7,303 bases of DNA from an uncultured Collinsella sp. Lineage in GTDB: Bacteria > Actinomycetota > Coriobacteriia > Coriobacteriales > Coriobacteriaceae. Where the stretch lies: NCBI GenBank assembly GCA_900552735.1, contig USBA01000091.1, positions 1-7,303 of the forward strand. The letters are read 5' to 3'. Of this stretch, positions 1 to 5,696 are shown in pieces (position 1 is the first letter of the stretch; the number at the start of each line of letters is the position of its first letter). The notes beneath the pieces are model-generated. The model was given only the letters and a program-made list of their open reading frames with translations, ran no database searches and had not been told where the DNA came from. The translations under genes and the position numbers were made by a program.

Positions 1-97
1 ATTCGAACCGGCATGGGTGCGTTGCTTTGGAAACGGGAAGCGTTTTCCAGGGCTGCAGGCGAGGTGCTAAGCGACGAAGCGGGGCGCGGACGGCGCC
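1..97 (+). repeat. Dispersed repeat, copy A (truncated at left edge), tRNA T-arm-like start
   Basis: This is the first of two directly repeated units exactly 186 bp apart. Shared landmarks are ATTCGAACC at the start, a GGAAACG.GAAGCGTTTTCCAG hairpin (29-50), and AGCGACGAAGCGGGGC (69-84). The start resembles the reverse complement of a tRNA T-loop, but no D-arm, anticodon arm or acceptor stem can be assembled around it. The unit is cut by the window edge, so its true left end is unknown. No gene is supported here: the open frames across it exist only because the repeat lacks stops. Function is unknown. Confidence 0.7.
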
Positions 98-139
98 AGC
101 CGCACGCGGACATCCCTCATCGCCCACCACTGAATTGTT

Positions 140-170
140 AGGCCTCCAGCGATGGAGGCCTTTCTTTTTT
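140..170 (+). terminator. Rho-independent terminator, plus strand
   Basis: A perfect 8-bp stem, AGGCCTCC (140-147) with GGAGGCCT (154-161), closes a 6-nt loop and runs into TTTCTTTTTT (161-170). This is a canonical intrinsic terminator for rightward transcription. No plus-strand gene is visible in the window, so it must end a transcript that begins left of base 1. It lies between the two repeat copies. In the minus direction there is no U tract, so it would not end the arg transcript. Confidence 0.85.
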
Positions 171-186
171 GGGCCCGGTGCATGGG

Positions 187-283
187 ATTCGAACCCGCAA
201 GGGTGCGGAGCTGAGGAAACGCGAAGCGTTTTCCAGCGCAGCACGCGAGGAGCGAAGCGACGAAGCGGGGCTCGGGCGGCGAA
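187..283 (+). repeat. Dispersed repeat, copy B, tRNA T-arm-like start
   Basis: This is the second copy of the unit at 1-97, in the same orientation. It keeps ATTCGAACC (187-195), GGGTGCG (201-207), the hairpin GGAAACGC-GAA-GCGTTTTCC (215-234) and AGCGACGAAGCGGGGC (256-271). Just upstream, GGGCCCGGTGCATGGG looks like an acceptor-side flank, but the implied T-stem has an A/C mismatch and no anticodon arm follows. The two copies differ at scattered positions, which fits an old duplication or two insertions of one family. Function is unknown. Confidence 0.7.
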
Positions 284-302
284 ATGGACCCTTGGCGAAT
301 AC

Positions 303-526
303 CCGTGTGCAAAAAATGCCAAATATGAGTACTGCTACCTTTTTAGTAGCAGCGTTTTCGAAGTCATAAAAGGCAAATCCGGCATTAGAACGACGATCGA
401 TAGTCCAGTTAAGCCAATTTGCCAACTACAAAACTGGACATATGTGGCCCAACTCATCTAAAAGTGCCTAATTTATATGTTACGAAGTTAGTGCCCGTAC
501 TCATATTTGCCACTTTTTGCACACGG
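303..526. repeat. 224-bp element with 30-bp terminal inverted repeats (MITE-like or paired repeat)
   Basis: The left arm (303-332) and the reverse complement of the right arm (497-526) agree at 28 of 30 positions. Both read CCGTGTGCAAAAA, then a variable patch, then CAAATATGAGTAC (left arm AAATATGAGTAC preceded by CC). The 164-bp interior is AT-richer than the surrounding genes and codes for nothing recognisable. It contains a perfect 7-bp hairpin CTGCTAC/GTAGCAG (332-338, 346-352) and a perfect 8-bp inverted repeat GTCCAGTT/AACTGGAC (403-410, 432-439). No target-site duplication is evident. It may be a non-autonomous mobile element, or two inverted copies of a short repeat that happen to be close together. 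Confidence 0.7.
332..352. other. Perfect 7-bp hairpin inside the inverted-repeat element
   Basis: CTGCTAC (332-338) pairs with GTAGCAG (346-352) around a CTTTTTA loop. It adjoins the inner end of the left 30-bp arm. The right arm has no equally clean counterpart at its inner end, so the element is asymmetric inside. Confidence 0.6.
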
Positions 527-549
527 CCTATCCCAGCCATGGTAAATCG

Positions 550-627
550 ATAGCAAAACGGGCTCCAGTTCGCCCAATCGTGCGCCAAACGGCACGTGAC
601 AGCCTGAAACCCGCTCCAAATTGCTAT
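550..627 (-). terminator. Branched stem-loop after argD, probable terminator of the arg transcript
   Basis: Read on the minus strand, 12 nt after the argD stop, the RNA can form three nested helices. ATAGCAA/TTGCTAT is the outer one (627-621 with 556-550). CGGGTTTCAG/CTGGAGCCCG is the middle one (613-604 with 568-559): 10 contiguous pairs including two G-U. CGTGC/GCACG is the inner one (596-592 with 583-579). The GC-rich base of the middle helix is followed directly by UUUU (558-555), as in an intrinsic terminator, but the tract is short and overlaps the outer helix. This is the only terminator-like signal found after argD. Confidence 0.5.
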
Positions 628-638
628 GTCTGATGGCG

Positions 639-1922
639 CTAAGCCAAAACGTCCGACAGAATCTCGATCAGGTTGTCCACGTCGGCCTCTTCGCACACGA
701 GCGGCGGAAGGAAGCGCAGCGTATGTGCGCCTGTAGCGTTGATCACGGCACCAGCCCCCAATGCACGGGCTACAACGTCGTGCGCATCACCCGCGGCATC
801 ATCCAAATCGCAGCCGAGCATCAGGCCGCGACCGCGCACCTCTACCACATGCGGAAGCTTAGCCAGCGCCTGCTCCATATAGGCGCCAACCTTGGCAGCA
901 TGCTCGGCATAATCGCCGTGCACAAGCGCGGAGAGCGTCGCGGCACATGCCGCGATGGCCAAGCAGCTACCACCGAAGGTCGAACCATGATCGCCGGGCT
1001 TAAAGACGTCGGCGATTTCCTTCTTTGCCACCACGGCACCCATAGGCACACCGTCGGCAATGCCCTTGGCAAGGCTCATGATGTCGGGCTCCACACCATA
1101 GGTCTGGAACGCAAACGGCTTACCCGTGCGAAAAATTCCGCACTGGACCTCATCGGCGATAAGCACGGCACCCACCTCGTGCGCCAAGTCGCGCGCCGTA
1201 GCCATAAACTCCTCGGTCATGGGGTGCACACCGCTCTCGCCCTGAATCGGCTCGAGCATCACGGCGCAAATTTCACTGCCCAACTGCTTAAAAATTGCAC
1301 GCAGTTCATCTACATCGTTGGGTGCGCAGGCCACAAAGCCACCCGGCAGCGGGCGGAAGCTGTCCTGTAGCCAATCCTGCATGGTGGCCGCAATGGTCTC
1401 GAGCGTACGACCGTGAAAACCGCCGCGCATGCACACGATGGTGTTGCCACCGTTGCCGGCACGCTTGGCGTACAGACGCGCGAGCTTCATCGAGCCCTCG
1501 TTGGCCTCGGCACCGGAATTGCCAAAGAACGTCTCCCACACCTGCTCGCCCGCAGCCGGAGCGCCAAGTGCCGCCGCCGTGGTCTCATCGCCAGCGGCAA
1601 TCGCGTCGGCAAGCACGCGTGCACCGTCCGCATCATCGTTAGCGAGCTTGGACAGCAGCGCCGCGACCTGGCCGCGCTGCTCGATGTAGAAATAGTTGGA
1701 GACATGCAGGAGCCTCTTGGTCTGATCCTCGAGCGCCGACAGCACTGCCGGATTGCCGTGGCCCAGGCTGCACACGCCAATACCGGCAAGAAAATCGAGG
1801 TATTCGCGACCATCGTCGCCGGTGAGCTTCATGCCGTGGCCTTCGACGAACTCGACCGGCGAGCGACCAAAGGTGTGCATGACGTAGTGGGATTCGAGCG
1901 ATTGTTGTGCTGCAAATGACAT
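639..1922 (-). CDS. argD: Acetylornithine aminotransferase
   Basis: This class-III PLP-dependent aminotransferase makes N-acetylornithine from N-acetylglutamate 5-semialdehyde with glutamate as amino donor, in the cytoplasm. The 427-aa protein shows FGNSGAEANE (133-142) for phosphate and cofactor binding, GGFHGRT (167-173), ADEVQCG (256-262) with Asp257 facing the pyridine nitrogen, and SLAKG (283-287) with Lys286 as the likely Schiff-base lysine. GSTFGG (313-318) and LRF (402-404, a probable substrate-binding Arg) are also present. The start is the ATG at 1922, because AAAGG lies 6 nt upstream (1933-1929); the open frame runs 19 codons further up without a comparable site. An Ala/Asp-rich stretch at about 94-129 interrupts the usual spacing before the GNSGAEAN motif. 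It is the last gene of the arg cluster, 68 bp after argB. A closely related omega-aminotransferase is possible from sequence alone, but the context fixes it as argD. Confidence 0.96.
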   Translation of the reverse strand: MSFAAQQSLESHYVMHTFGRSPVEFVEGHGMKLTGDDGREYLDFLAGIGVCSLGHGNPAVLSALEDQTKRLLHVSNYFYIEQRGQVAALLSKLANDDADGARVLADAIAAGDETTAAALGAPAAGEQVWETFFGNSGAEANEGSMKLARLYAKRAGNGGNTIVCMRGGFHGRTLETIAATMQDWLQDSFRPLPGGFVACAPNDVDELRAIFKQLGSEICAVMLEPIQGESGVHPMTEEFMATARDLAHEVGAVLIADEVQCGIFRTGKPFAFQTYGVEPDIMSLAKGIADGVPMGAVVAKKEIADVFKPGDHGSTFGGSCLAIAACAATLSALVHGDYAEHAAKVGAYMEQALAKLPHVVEVRGRGLMLGCDLDDAAGDAHDVVARALGAGAVINATGAHTLRFLPPLVCEEADVDNLIEILSDVLA

Positions 1923-1990
1923 GAGATACCTTTCGTTAAGCGCCAGGTAGCGCGGACTGTGGGCGTAATGGCGTAGCAATTTCGAGCCGG

Positions 1991-2971
1991 CTAGACCGTT
2001 TGAAGCTTCTCGACCTCGTCGAGGTTCTCGGCCAGGCGCGCCGCAAAGGTCGAAAGCGGGTGCGGGTGCGTATCGAACTCGTAGGCCGTCTCGGTGGAAT
2101 GGATCACGGTGCCGACGCCGGCATCGGTCAGCAGCTCCAGGAGCAGCGAATGCGGCGTGGTACCGTTAATGATGTGGGCACGAAATACGCCGCCGGCAAG
2201 CGCATCGACGGCCGCACGCAGCTTGGGAATCATGCCCTTATCGACCTCGCCACCGTAGAGCATCTCGTTAACCTCGTCGAGCGTTAGGTTGGAGATGAGT
2301 GAGTCTTTATCGCTAAAGTCCTTGTACAGGCCGTCGACGTCGGTCAAAAAGATCGCCTTATGCGCGTGAAGCGCTGCCGCGACGGCACCGGCGGCGGTAT
2401 CGGCATTGATGTTGAAGAAACCGCCGTCCTCCCCCGCCGCGACGGTAGCGATGACGGGAATGTACTCGCTATCGAGCAAGCGCTCGATATAGTCGGTGTT
2501 GACGTGCGTCACTTTGCCCACGCGACCGAGCTCGGGGTCGAGCGGCTCGGCGATGAGCGTGCCGGCATCGCTGCCCGACACGCCCACGGCCAGGTTGCCG
2601 TGGTGGTTGATGGCAGCAACCAGCTCCTGGTTAACCTTGCCGCCCAGCACCTCGCGCACGATATCCATAGTCGCCGGCGTAGTCACGCGCTGCCCGTTCT
2701 TAAATTCGACAGGGATGTCATAGTGGCTGAGTGCCTCGTTGATGGCCTTGCCGCCGCCATGCACGATGACGGGGCGCATGCCGATGATCTTGAGCAAAAC
2801 GATGTCGCTCATCACGTCGCGGCGCAGCTGCTCGTCAACCATGGCTGCTCCGCCATATTTGATAACAACCGTCTTGCCGGTCAGGTTTTTAATCCACGGC
2901 AGTGCTTCGAACAGCAGCTGCGCGGTTGCTTCGTTGGATTCGCTCGAACGACAATCGCGTGCGAATTTCAT
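1991..2971 (-). CDS. argB: N-acetylglutamate kinase
   Basis: It phosphorylates N-acetylglutamate with ATP, the second and usually controlled step of the cyclic arginine pathway. The 326-aa protein has the amino-acid-kinase fold motifs: VIKYGGAAM (36-44, Lys38 catalytic), VHGGGKAI (70-77) for acetylglutamate and phosphate binding, NINADTAAG (187-195), and KGMIPKL (245-251) with Lys250 near the transferred phosphate. A helix of about 25 residues precedes the core (ATAQLLFEALPWIKNL, 15-30). This is the hallmark of hexameric arginine-inhibited kinases such as those of Pseudomonas and Thermotoga, so feedback inhibition by arginine is expected. About 35 residues follow the usual C-terminal GVGTVI motif, rich in charged residues after a His/Pro patch, and I cannot assign them a role. 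The ATG at 2971 has GAGG 6 nt upstream; the longer open frame (to 3031) lacks a site. It lies 81 bp after argJ. Confidence 0.96.
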   Translation of the reverse strand: MKFARDCRSSESNEATAQLLFEALPWIKNLTGKTVVIKYGGAAMVDEQLRRDVMSDIVLLKIIGMRPVIVHGGGKAINEALSHYDIPVEFKNGQRVTTPATMDIVREVLGGKVNQELVAAINHHGNLAVGVSGSDAGTLIAEPLDPELGRVGKVTHVNTDYIERLLDSEYIPVIATVAAGEDGGFFNINADTAAGAVAAALHAHKAIFLTDVDGLYKDFSDKDSLISNLTLDEVNEMLYGGEVDKGMIPKLRAAVDALAGGVFRAHIINGTTPHSLLLELLTDAGVGTVIHSTETAYEFDTHPHPLSTFAARLAENLDEVEKLQTV

Positions 2972-3052
2972 AATCTGCCTCGTCTTTCGTATCGTTATCG
3001 CGCCGTGCTCCACTGTCCGCAATCGCGGCAAGATGCGCAGCGCGCCTGGAAT

Positions 3053-4321
3053 CTAGGAACGGTAGTCGCCGTTGATGGAGATGTACTCGTGCGTGAGGTC
3101 GCAGGTCCACACGGTCGTTGCCGCGTCGCCTGCGCCCAGGTCGGCCGAGATCACGATCTCGGGCGCCTCGAAACGCCGTAGAGCCTCGTCCTCGTCAAAG
3201 GGAACAGTCAGACCGTCGCGACAGACGGGCATGCCCATCATGTCGATGGAAACGTCTTCCTGATTAAACTTCACGCCGCACTTGCCGAGCGCCATGGCAA
3301 CGCGGCCCCAGTTGCAGTCGTGGCCAGCGATGCAGGTCTTGACGAGCGGCGAGTTGGCGACGGCACGGGCGGCGATATCGGCTTCCTCGTCGTTGGCGGC
3401 GCCGGTAATGTTAACCGTCACGAGCTTTGACGCACCCTCGCCATCGGCCGCGATGTTGCGCGCCAGGCTCTCGCACACCTCGTGCACGGCAAAGGCCAAC
3501 TCGTCAAAGGCGTCAGTGCCCTCGACGATGGCCTCGGCATCTGCGGCAGCAGCGCCAGAAGCAAGCATGATGCAGGTGTCGTTGGTCGAGGTGTCGGAAT
3601 CGACCGTCACCTTATTGAAGGTCTGTTTAACGGTCGAGAGCAGCAGGGTGTGGAGCGCCGCCGGCTCGACGGGGGCATCGGTAGTAATGACCGCGATCAT
3701 GGTGGCCATATTGGGCATGATCATGCCCGAGCCCTTGCACATGCCGCCCACCGTATAGGCGTTGCCCGCATGGCCCACAGCCTCACTGCGATAGCGAACG
3801 GCATACTCCTTGGAATGTGTATCAGTCGTCATGATAGCGCGGGCGGCATCGGCGCCACCATGAGCGGAGAGCGCCTCGAAGGCGGACGGAACGGCCGTCT
3901 CAAACGTGTCGATCGGCAGAATCTGTCCGATCACGCCTGTGGATGCAACTAGGATCTGCTGGGGTTCACAGCCGATGACCTGTGACGCGATGTTGCATGT
4001 CTCGCGCGCACAGGCTAGGCCGGTCTCGCCCGTGGCGGCGTTCGCGTTGCCGGAGTTGATTGAAACACCGGCGATGATGCCATAGCCCTTGTCCGCACCG
4101 CCCAGGTTGGCACGGCTCACCTGCACGGGCGCCGCGCAAAAGCGGTTGGTCGTAAACACGCCGGCACCTGGACAGGGCTTATCGGGCACGACGAGTGCAT
4201 AGTCCAAGCGCTCGGGATTCTTCCGGAATCCCGCATGGATACCTGCAGCCTTAAAGCCGGCCGCTGCCGTAACGCCGCCCTCGACGGCGCGAATCTTGAT
4301 ATCAATCAGGTCGGTATTCAT
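3053..4321 (-). CDS. argJ: Glutamate N-acetyltransferase / amino-acid acetyltransferase (ornithine acetyltransferase)
   Basis: It moves the acetyl group from N-acetylornithine to glutamate, releasing ornithine. Bifunctional members also acetylate glutamate with acetyl-CoA. The 422-aa precursor is an N-terminal-nucleophile enzyme that cuts itself into alpha and beta chains. The cleavage site is visible as PNMATM (203-208), with Thr207 as the new N-terminal nucleophile. STGVIG (127-132) supplies the oxyanion hole, and HDCNWGRVAMALGK in the beta chain and the C-terminal SINGDYRS end are family hallmarks, so both ends are intact. An AAGGAG site (4338-4333) is 11 nt from the ATG, longer than ideal; a weaker AGGG lies closer. 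No other start looks better. Whether it is mono- or bifunctional cannot be read from sequence. No argA or argE is in the window, and ArgJ makes argE unnecessary. A structured terminator-like element lies between it and argC. Confidence 0.96.
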   Translation of the reverse strand: MNTDLIDIKIRAVEGGVTAAAGFKAAGIHAGFRKNPERLDYALVVPDKPCPGAGVFTTNRFCAAPVQVSRANLGGADKGYGIIAGVSINSGNANAATGETGLACARETCNIASQVIGCEPQQILVASTGVIGQILPIDTFETAVPSAFEALSAHGGADAARAIMTTDTHSKEYAVRYRSEAVGHAGNAYTVGGMCKGSGMIMPNMATMIAVITTDAPVEPAALHTLLLSTVKQTFNKVTVDSDTSTNDTCIMLASGAAAADAEAIVEGTDAFDELAFAVHEVCESLARNIAADGEGASKLVTVNITGAANDEEADIAARAVANSPLVKTCIAGHDCNWGRVAMALGKCGVKFNQEDVSIDMMGMPVCRDGLTVPFDEDEALRRFEAPEIVISADLGAGDAATTVWTCDLTHEYISINGDYRS

Positions 4322-4347
4322 CGTCCCTACGACTCCTTATATCAAAT

Positions 4348-4428
4348 AAAAAAGCGGGTATCGGCTGGCACGCCATACCGGTCGCAATTAGTAGACCAGC
4401 TTAAAAGTGGCGCCCAACTCGATACCCG
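4348..4428 (-). terminator. Compound stem-loop plus U6 between argC and argJ (intra-operon terminator or attenuator)
   Basis: On the minus strand CGGGTATCG (4428-4420) pairs perfectly with CGATACCCG (4363-4355). Inside it, GTTGG/CCAGC (4418-4414 with 4368-4364, one G-U) and CGCCA/TGGCG (4412-4408 with 4375-4371) extend the stem with small bulges. CTGGTC/GACCGG (4399-4394 with 4383-4378, one G-U) forms the apex with a 10-nt loop. One base after the stem comes UUUUUU (4353-4348). The structure fills most of the 135-bp gap and ends 26 nt before the argJ start. It has the form of an intrinsic terminator but is far longer than usual, and it lies inside an operon. No T-box sequence or tRNA-acceptor bulge motif is seen. 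Confidence 0.7.
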
Positions 4429-4456
4429 ACTACCAAATCGTTAACAATCGAATGTG

Positions 4457-5527
4457 CTACACCGGGCACGCCACTGTGGGCAAGCCTCGTCGCTCGTCAA
4501 AGCCAAAAACGATGTTGGCGCACTGGACCGCCTGGCCCGCAGCACCCTTGCACAAATTGTCGATAGCGCCCGTCGCCACCAGTACGCCCGCACGCTTGTT
4601 GAGCGCAAGACCGATCTGGGCGGCATTGGTACCGACGACCGAAGCCGTCTTGGGCTGCTGGCCGGCATCGAGCACGCGCACAAAGGTGCGACCGGCGTAA
4701 AACTTCTTGTAATGGTCGACGACATCCTCAAGAGTCAGCGTGTCGAGGGCCTGCGGCGCGAGCGGCAGCGTCACCGTAGAGAGCAGGCCGCGCTTGAGCG
4801 GTGCCAGGTGCGGAGTAAAGACAATGCGGCCGGTCAGGCCCAGGATCTGCTCAATCTCGGGCGTATGGCGATGTTTGCCTACGCCATAGGCTTCCAGGTT
4901 CTCGTCCGCGCTGCAAAAGTGGGTGCGGGCGTTGCAGGACTTACCGGCGCCCGTCACGCCGCTAATGGCATCGACGATTACGGGACCGTTCTCTGCCACC
5001 CAGCCCGCACGCACGGCAGGAGCGGTAGCAAGGCTCGTTGCGGTGGGATAGCAGCCGGCGCAGGCGACCAAAACGGGCTTTCCGGCGGCATGGCCGGAAG
5101 CAGCGGTCTCTAAGTCCTGGCAGAACAGCTCGGGCAGGCCGAAGGCACGTGTCTTGAGCAGCTCGGGGCTCGTGTGCTCGGCGGCATACCATGCCTCAAA
5201 GACGGACGCGTCGCTCAGACGGTAATCGGCCGAAAGATCAAAGCAGGAAACGCCCGCGGCAAGCAGCGCGGGCACCTGTGCCATGGCAGCCGTGTGTGGC
5301 ACGGCAAGAAAGACCGCATCGCAGCTCTTGAGCTCGGGGGCGTCATGTGTGGTGAAAACCAGGTCGCTCACGCCAGCAAAGCTCGGATACACCGCGGACA
5401 GCGGCTGGCCGGCATCGGCGTTGGACGTAATGGCAACAAGTTCAAACTCGGGATGGCCGAGCACGAGGCGAATGAGCTCGGCTCCGGCATATCCAGCCGC
5501 GCCGACGATTCCAACCTTCAAAGACAT
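4457..5527 (-). CDS. argC: N-acetyl-gamma-glutamyl-phosphate reductase
   Basis: It reduces N-acetylglutamyl 5-phosphate to the semialdehyde with NADPH, the third step to ornithine. The 356-aa protein opens with the Rossmann motif GIVGAAGYAGAE (6-17). The catalytic cysteine is Cys159 in ACAGCYPT (155-162). The GVGKHRHTPEIEQ region (215-227) holds the conserved histidines His219 and His221, one of which acts with the cysteine. SGVTGAGK (189-196) and the C-terminal IDNLCKGAAGQAVQ stretch are typical of the family, and the length is normal (about 340-360). The ATG at 5527 has AAGGAG (5539-5534) 6 nt upstream, an ideal site. It is the first gene of the arg cluster and carries the only operator-like sequence. 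A structured 135-bp gap separates it from argJ, unlike a tightly coupled operon. Confidence 0.97.
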   Translation of the reverse strand: MSLKVGIVGAAGYAGAELIRLVLGHPEFELVAITSNADAGQPLSAVYPSFAGVSDLVFTTHDAPELKSCDAVFLAVPHTAAMAQVPALLAAGVSCFDLSADYRLSDASVFEAWYAAEHTSPELLKTRAFGLPELFCQDLETAASGHAAGKPVLVACAGCYPTATSLATAPAVRAGWVAENGPVIVDAISGVTGAGKSCNARTHFCSADENLEAYGVGKHRHTPEIEQILGLTGRIVFTPHLAPLKRGLLSTVTLPLAPQALDTLTLEDVVDHYKKFYAGRTFVRVLDAGQQPKTASVVGTNAAQIGLALNKRAGVLVATGAIDNLCKGAAGQAVQCANIVFGFDERRGLPTVACPV

Positions 5528-5541
5528 ATCAGACTCCTTGT

Positions 5542-5573
5542 CTGCGATTTATGCACCGATGCGCATTTCGCAG
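5542..5573 (-). promoter_or_regulatory. Leader hairpin directly upstream of the argC ribosome binding site
   Basis: On the minus strand CTGCGA (5573-5568) pairs with TCGCAG (5547-5542), and ATGCGC (5566-5561) pairs with GTGCAT (5556-5551, one G-U) around an ATCG tetraloop. The helices are joined by a 1/3-nt internal loop, giving 12 pairs in 32 nt. Its 3' foot is 2 nt from the AAGGAG of argC. No U tract follows, so it is not a terminator. It could protect the 5' end or modulate ribosome access, but the regulatory role is an inference. Confidence 0.5.
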
Positions 5574-5611
5574 CGGTCGTTATGAAGTGGGTTGAAACTT
5601 TAGCACCAAAA

Positions 5612-5650
5612 GATGCATGAATACGTAAATAGCTTGCATGTTCATGCATT
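5612..5650. promoter_or_regulatory. Paired ARG-box-like operator upstream of argC
   Basis: Two dyad sites lie here: TGCATGAATACGTA (5614-5627, right half degenerate) and TGCATGTTCATGCA (5635-5648, perfect 6-2-6 palindrome). Their centres are 21 bp apart, two helical turns. That is the spacing known for the paired 18-bp ARG boxes bound by an ArgR/AhrC hexamer. The outer halves also form a perfect 9-bp inverted repeat ATGCATGAA/TTCATGCAT (5613-5621, 5641-5649). It is the only such site found and lies before the first arg gene, over the candidate promoter. ArgR itself is not in the window; the assignment rests on geometry, position and general resemblance to ARG boxes. Confidence 0.65.
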
Positions 5651-5654
5651 GAAA
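5626..5654 (-). promoter_or_regulatory. Candidate argC promoter (-35 TTTCAA, -10 TATTTA)
   Basis: On the minus strand TTTCAA (5654-5649) and TATTTA (5631-5626) are separated by exactly 17 bp. Each matches the sigma-70 consensus at only 3 of 6 positions, so the call is weak. Support comes from placement: the perfect operator dyad fills the spacer and the second dyad covers the -10 and start region, as expected for a repressible promoter. The implied leader would be about 90-100 nt. Confidence 0.35.
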
Positions 5655-5696
5655 CATTCCCGACACATTCGCTTGAAGGAATTGACAAATAGAGCA

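Noticed and set aside
1..283. tRNA genes suggested by two TTCGAACC cores
   Set aside because: Neither copy can be folded into acceptor, D, anticodon and T arms. The implied T-stem of copy B has an A/C mismatch, and the sequence where the anticodon arm should be is the repeat's own hairpin.
27..461. 144-aa open reading frame across the left region
   Set aside because: It runs through both repeat copies, the terminator and the inverted-repeat element. Its internal similarity comes only from the DNA repeat, and there is no convincing ribosome site or known domain.
303..526. Insertion sequence with a transposase
   Set aside because: The interior is only 164 bp and has no open frame resembling a transposase, so at most it is a non-autonomous element.
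454..696. 80-aa minus-strand frame running from the argD end into the repeats
   Set aside because: It overlaps the end of argD out of frame and spans the terminator and the right inverted-repeat arm, with no family resemblance.
621..1370. 249-aa plus-strand frame opposite argD
   Set aside because: Antisense shadow. ArgD on the other strand has all catalytic motifs, and no domain is seen in this frame.
1923..1979. Upstream-extended start of ArgD (446 aa)
   Set aside because: The extra 19 residues have no family counterpart, and the internal ATG at 1922 has a well-placed AAAGG.
2360..3181. 273-aa plus-strand frame opposite argB and argJ
   Set aside because: This is an antisense shadow of two well-supported genes in GC-rich DNA, and the His/Asp/Arg-rich composition is typical of such shadows.
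4322..4456. T-box or known amino-acid riboswitch between argC and argJ
   Set aside because: The gap is too short for a classic T-box, and I see no T-box consensus or specifier-loop architecture. Only a long terminator-like stem is supported.
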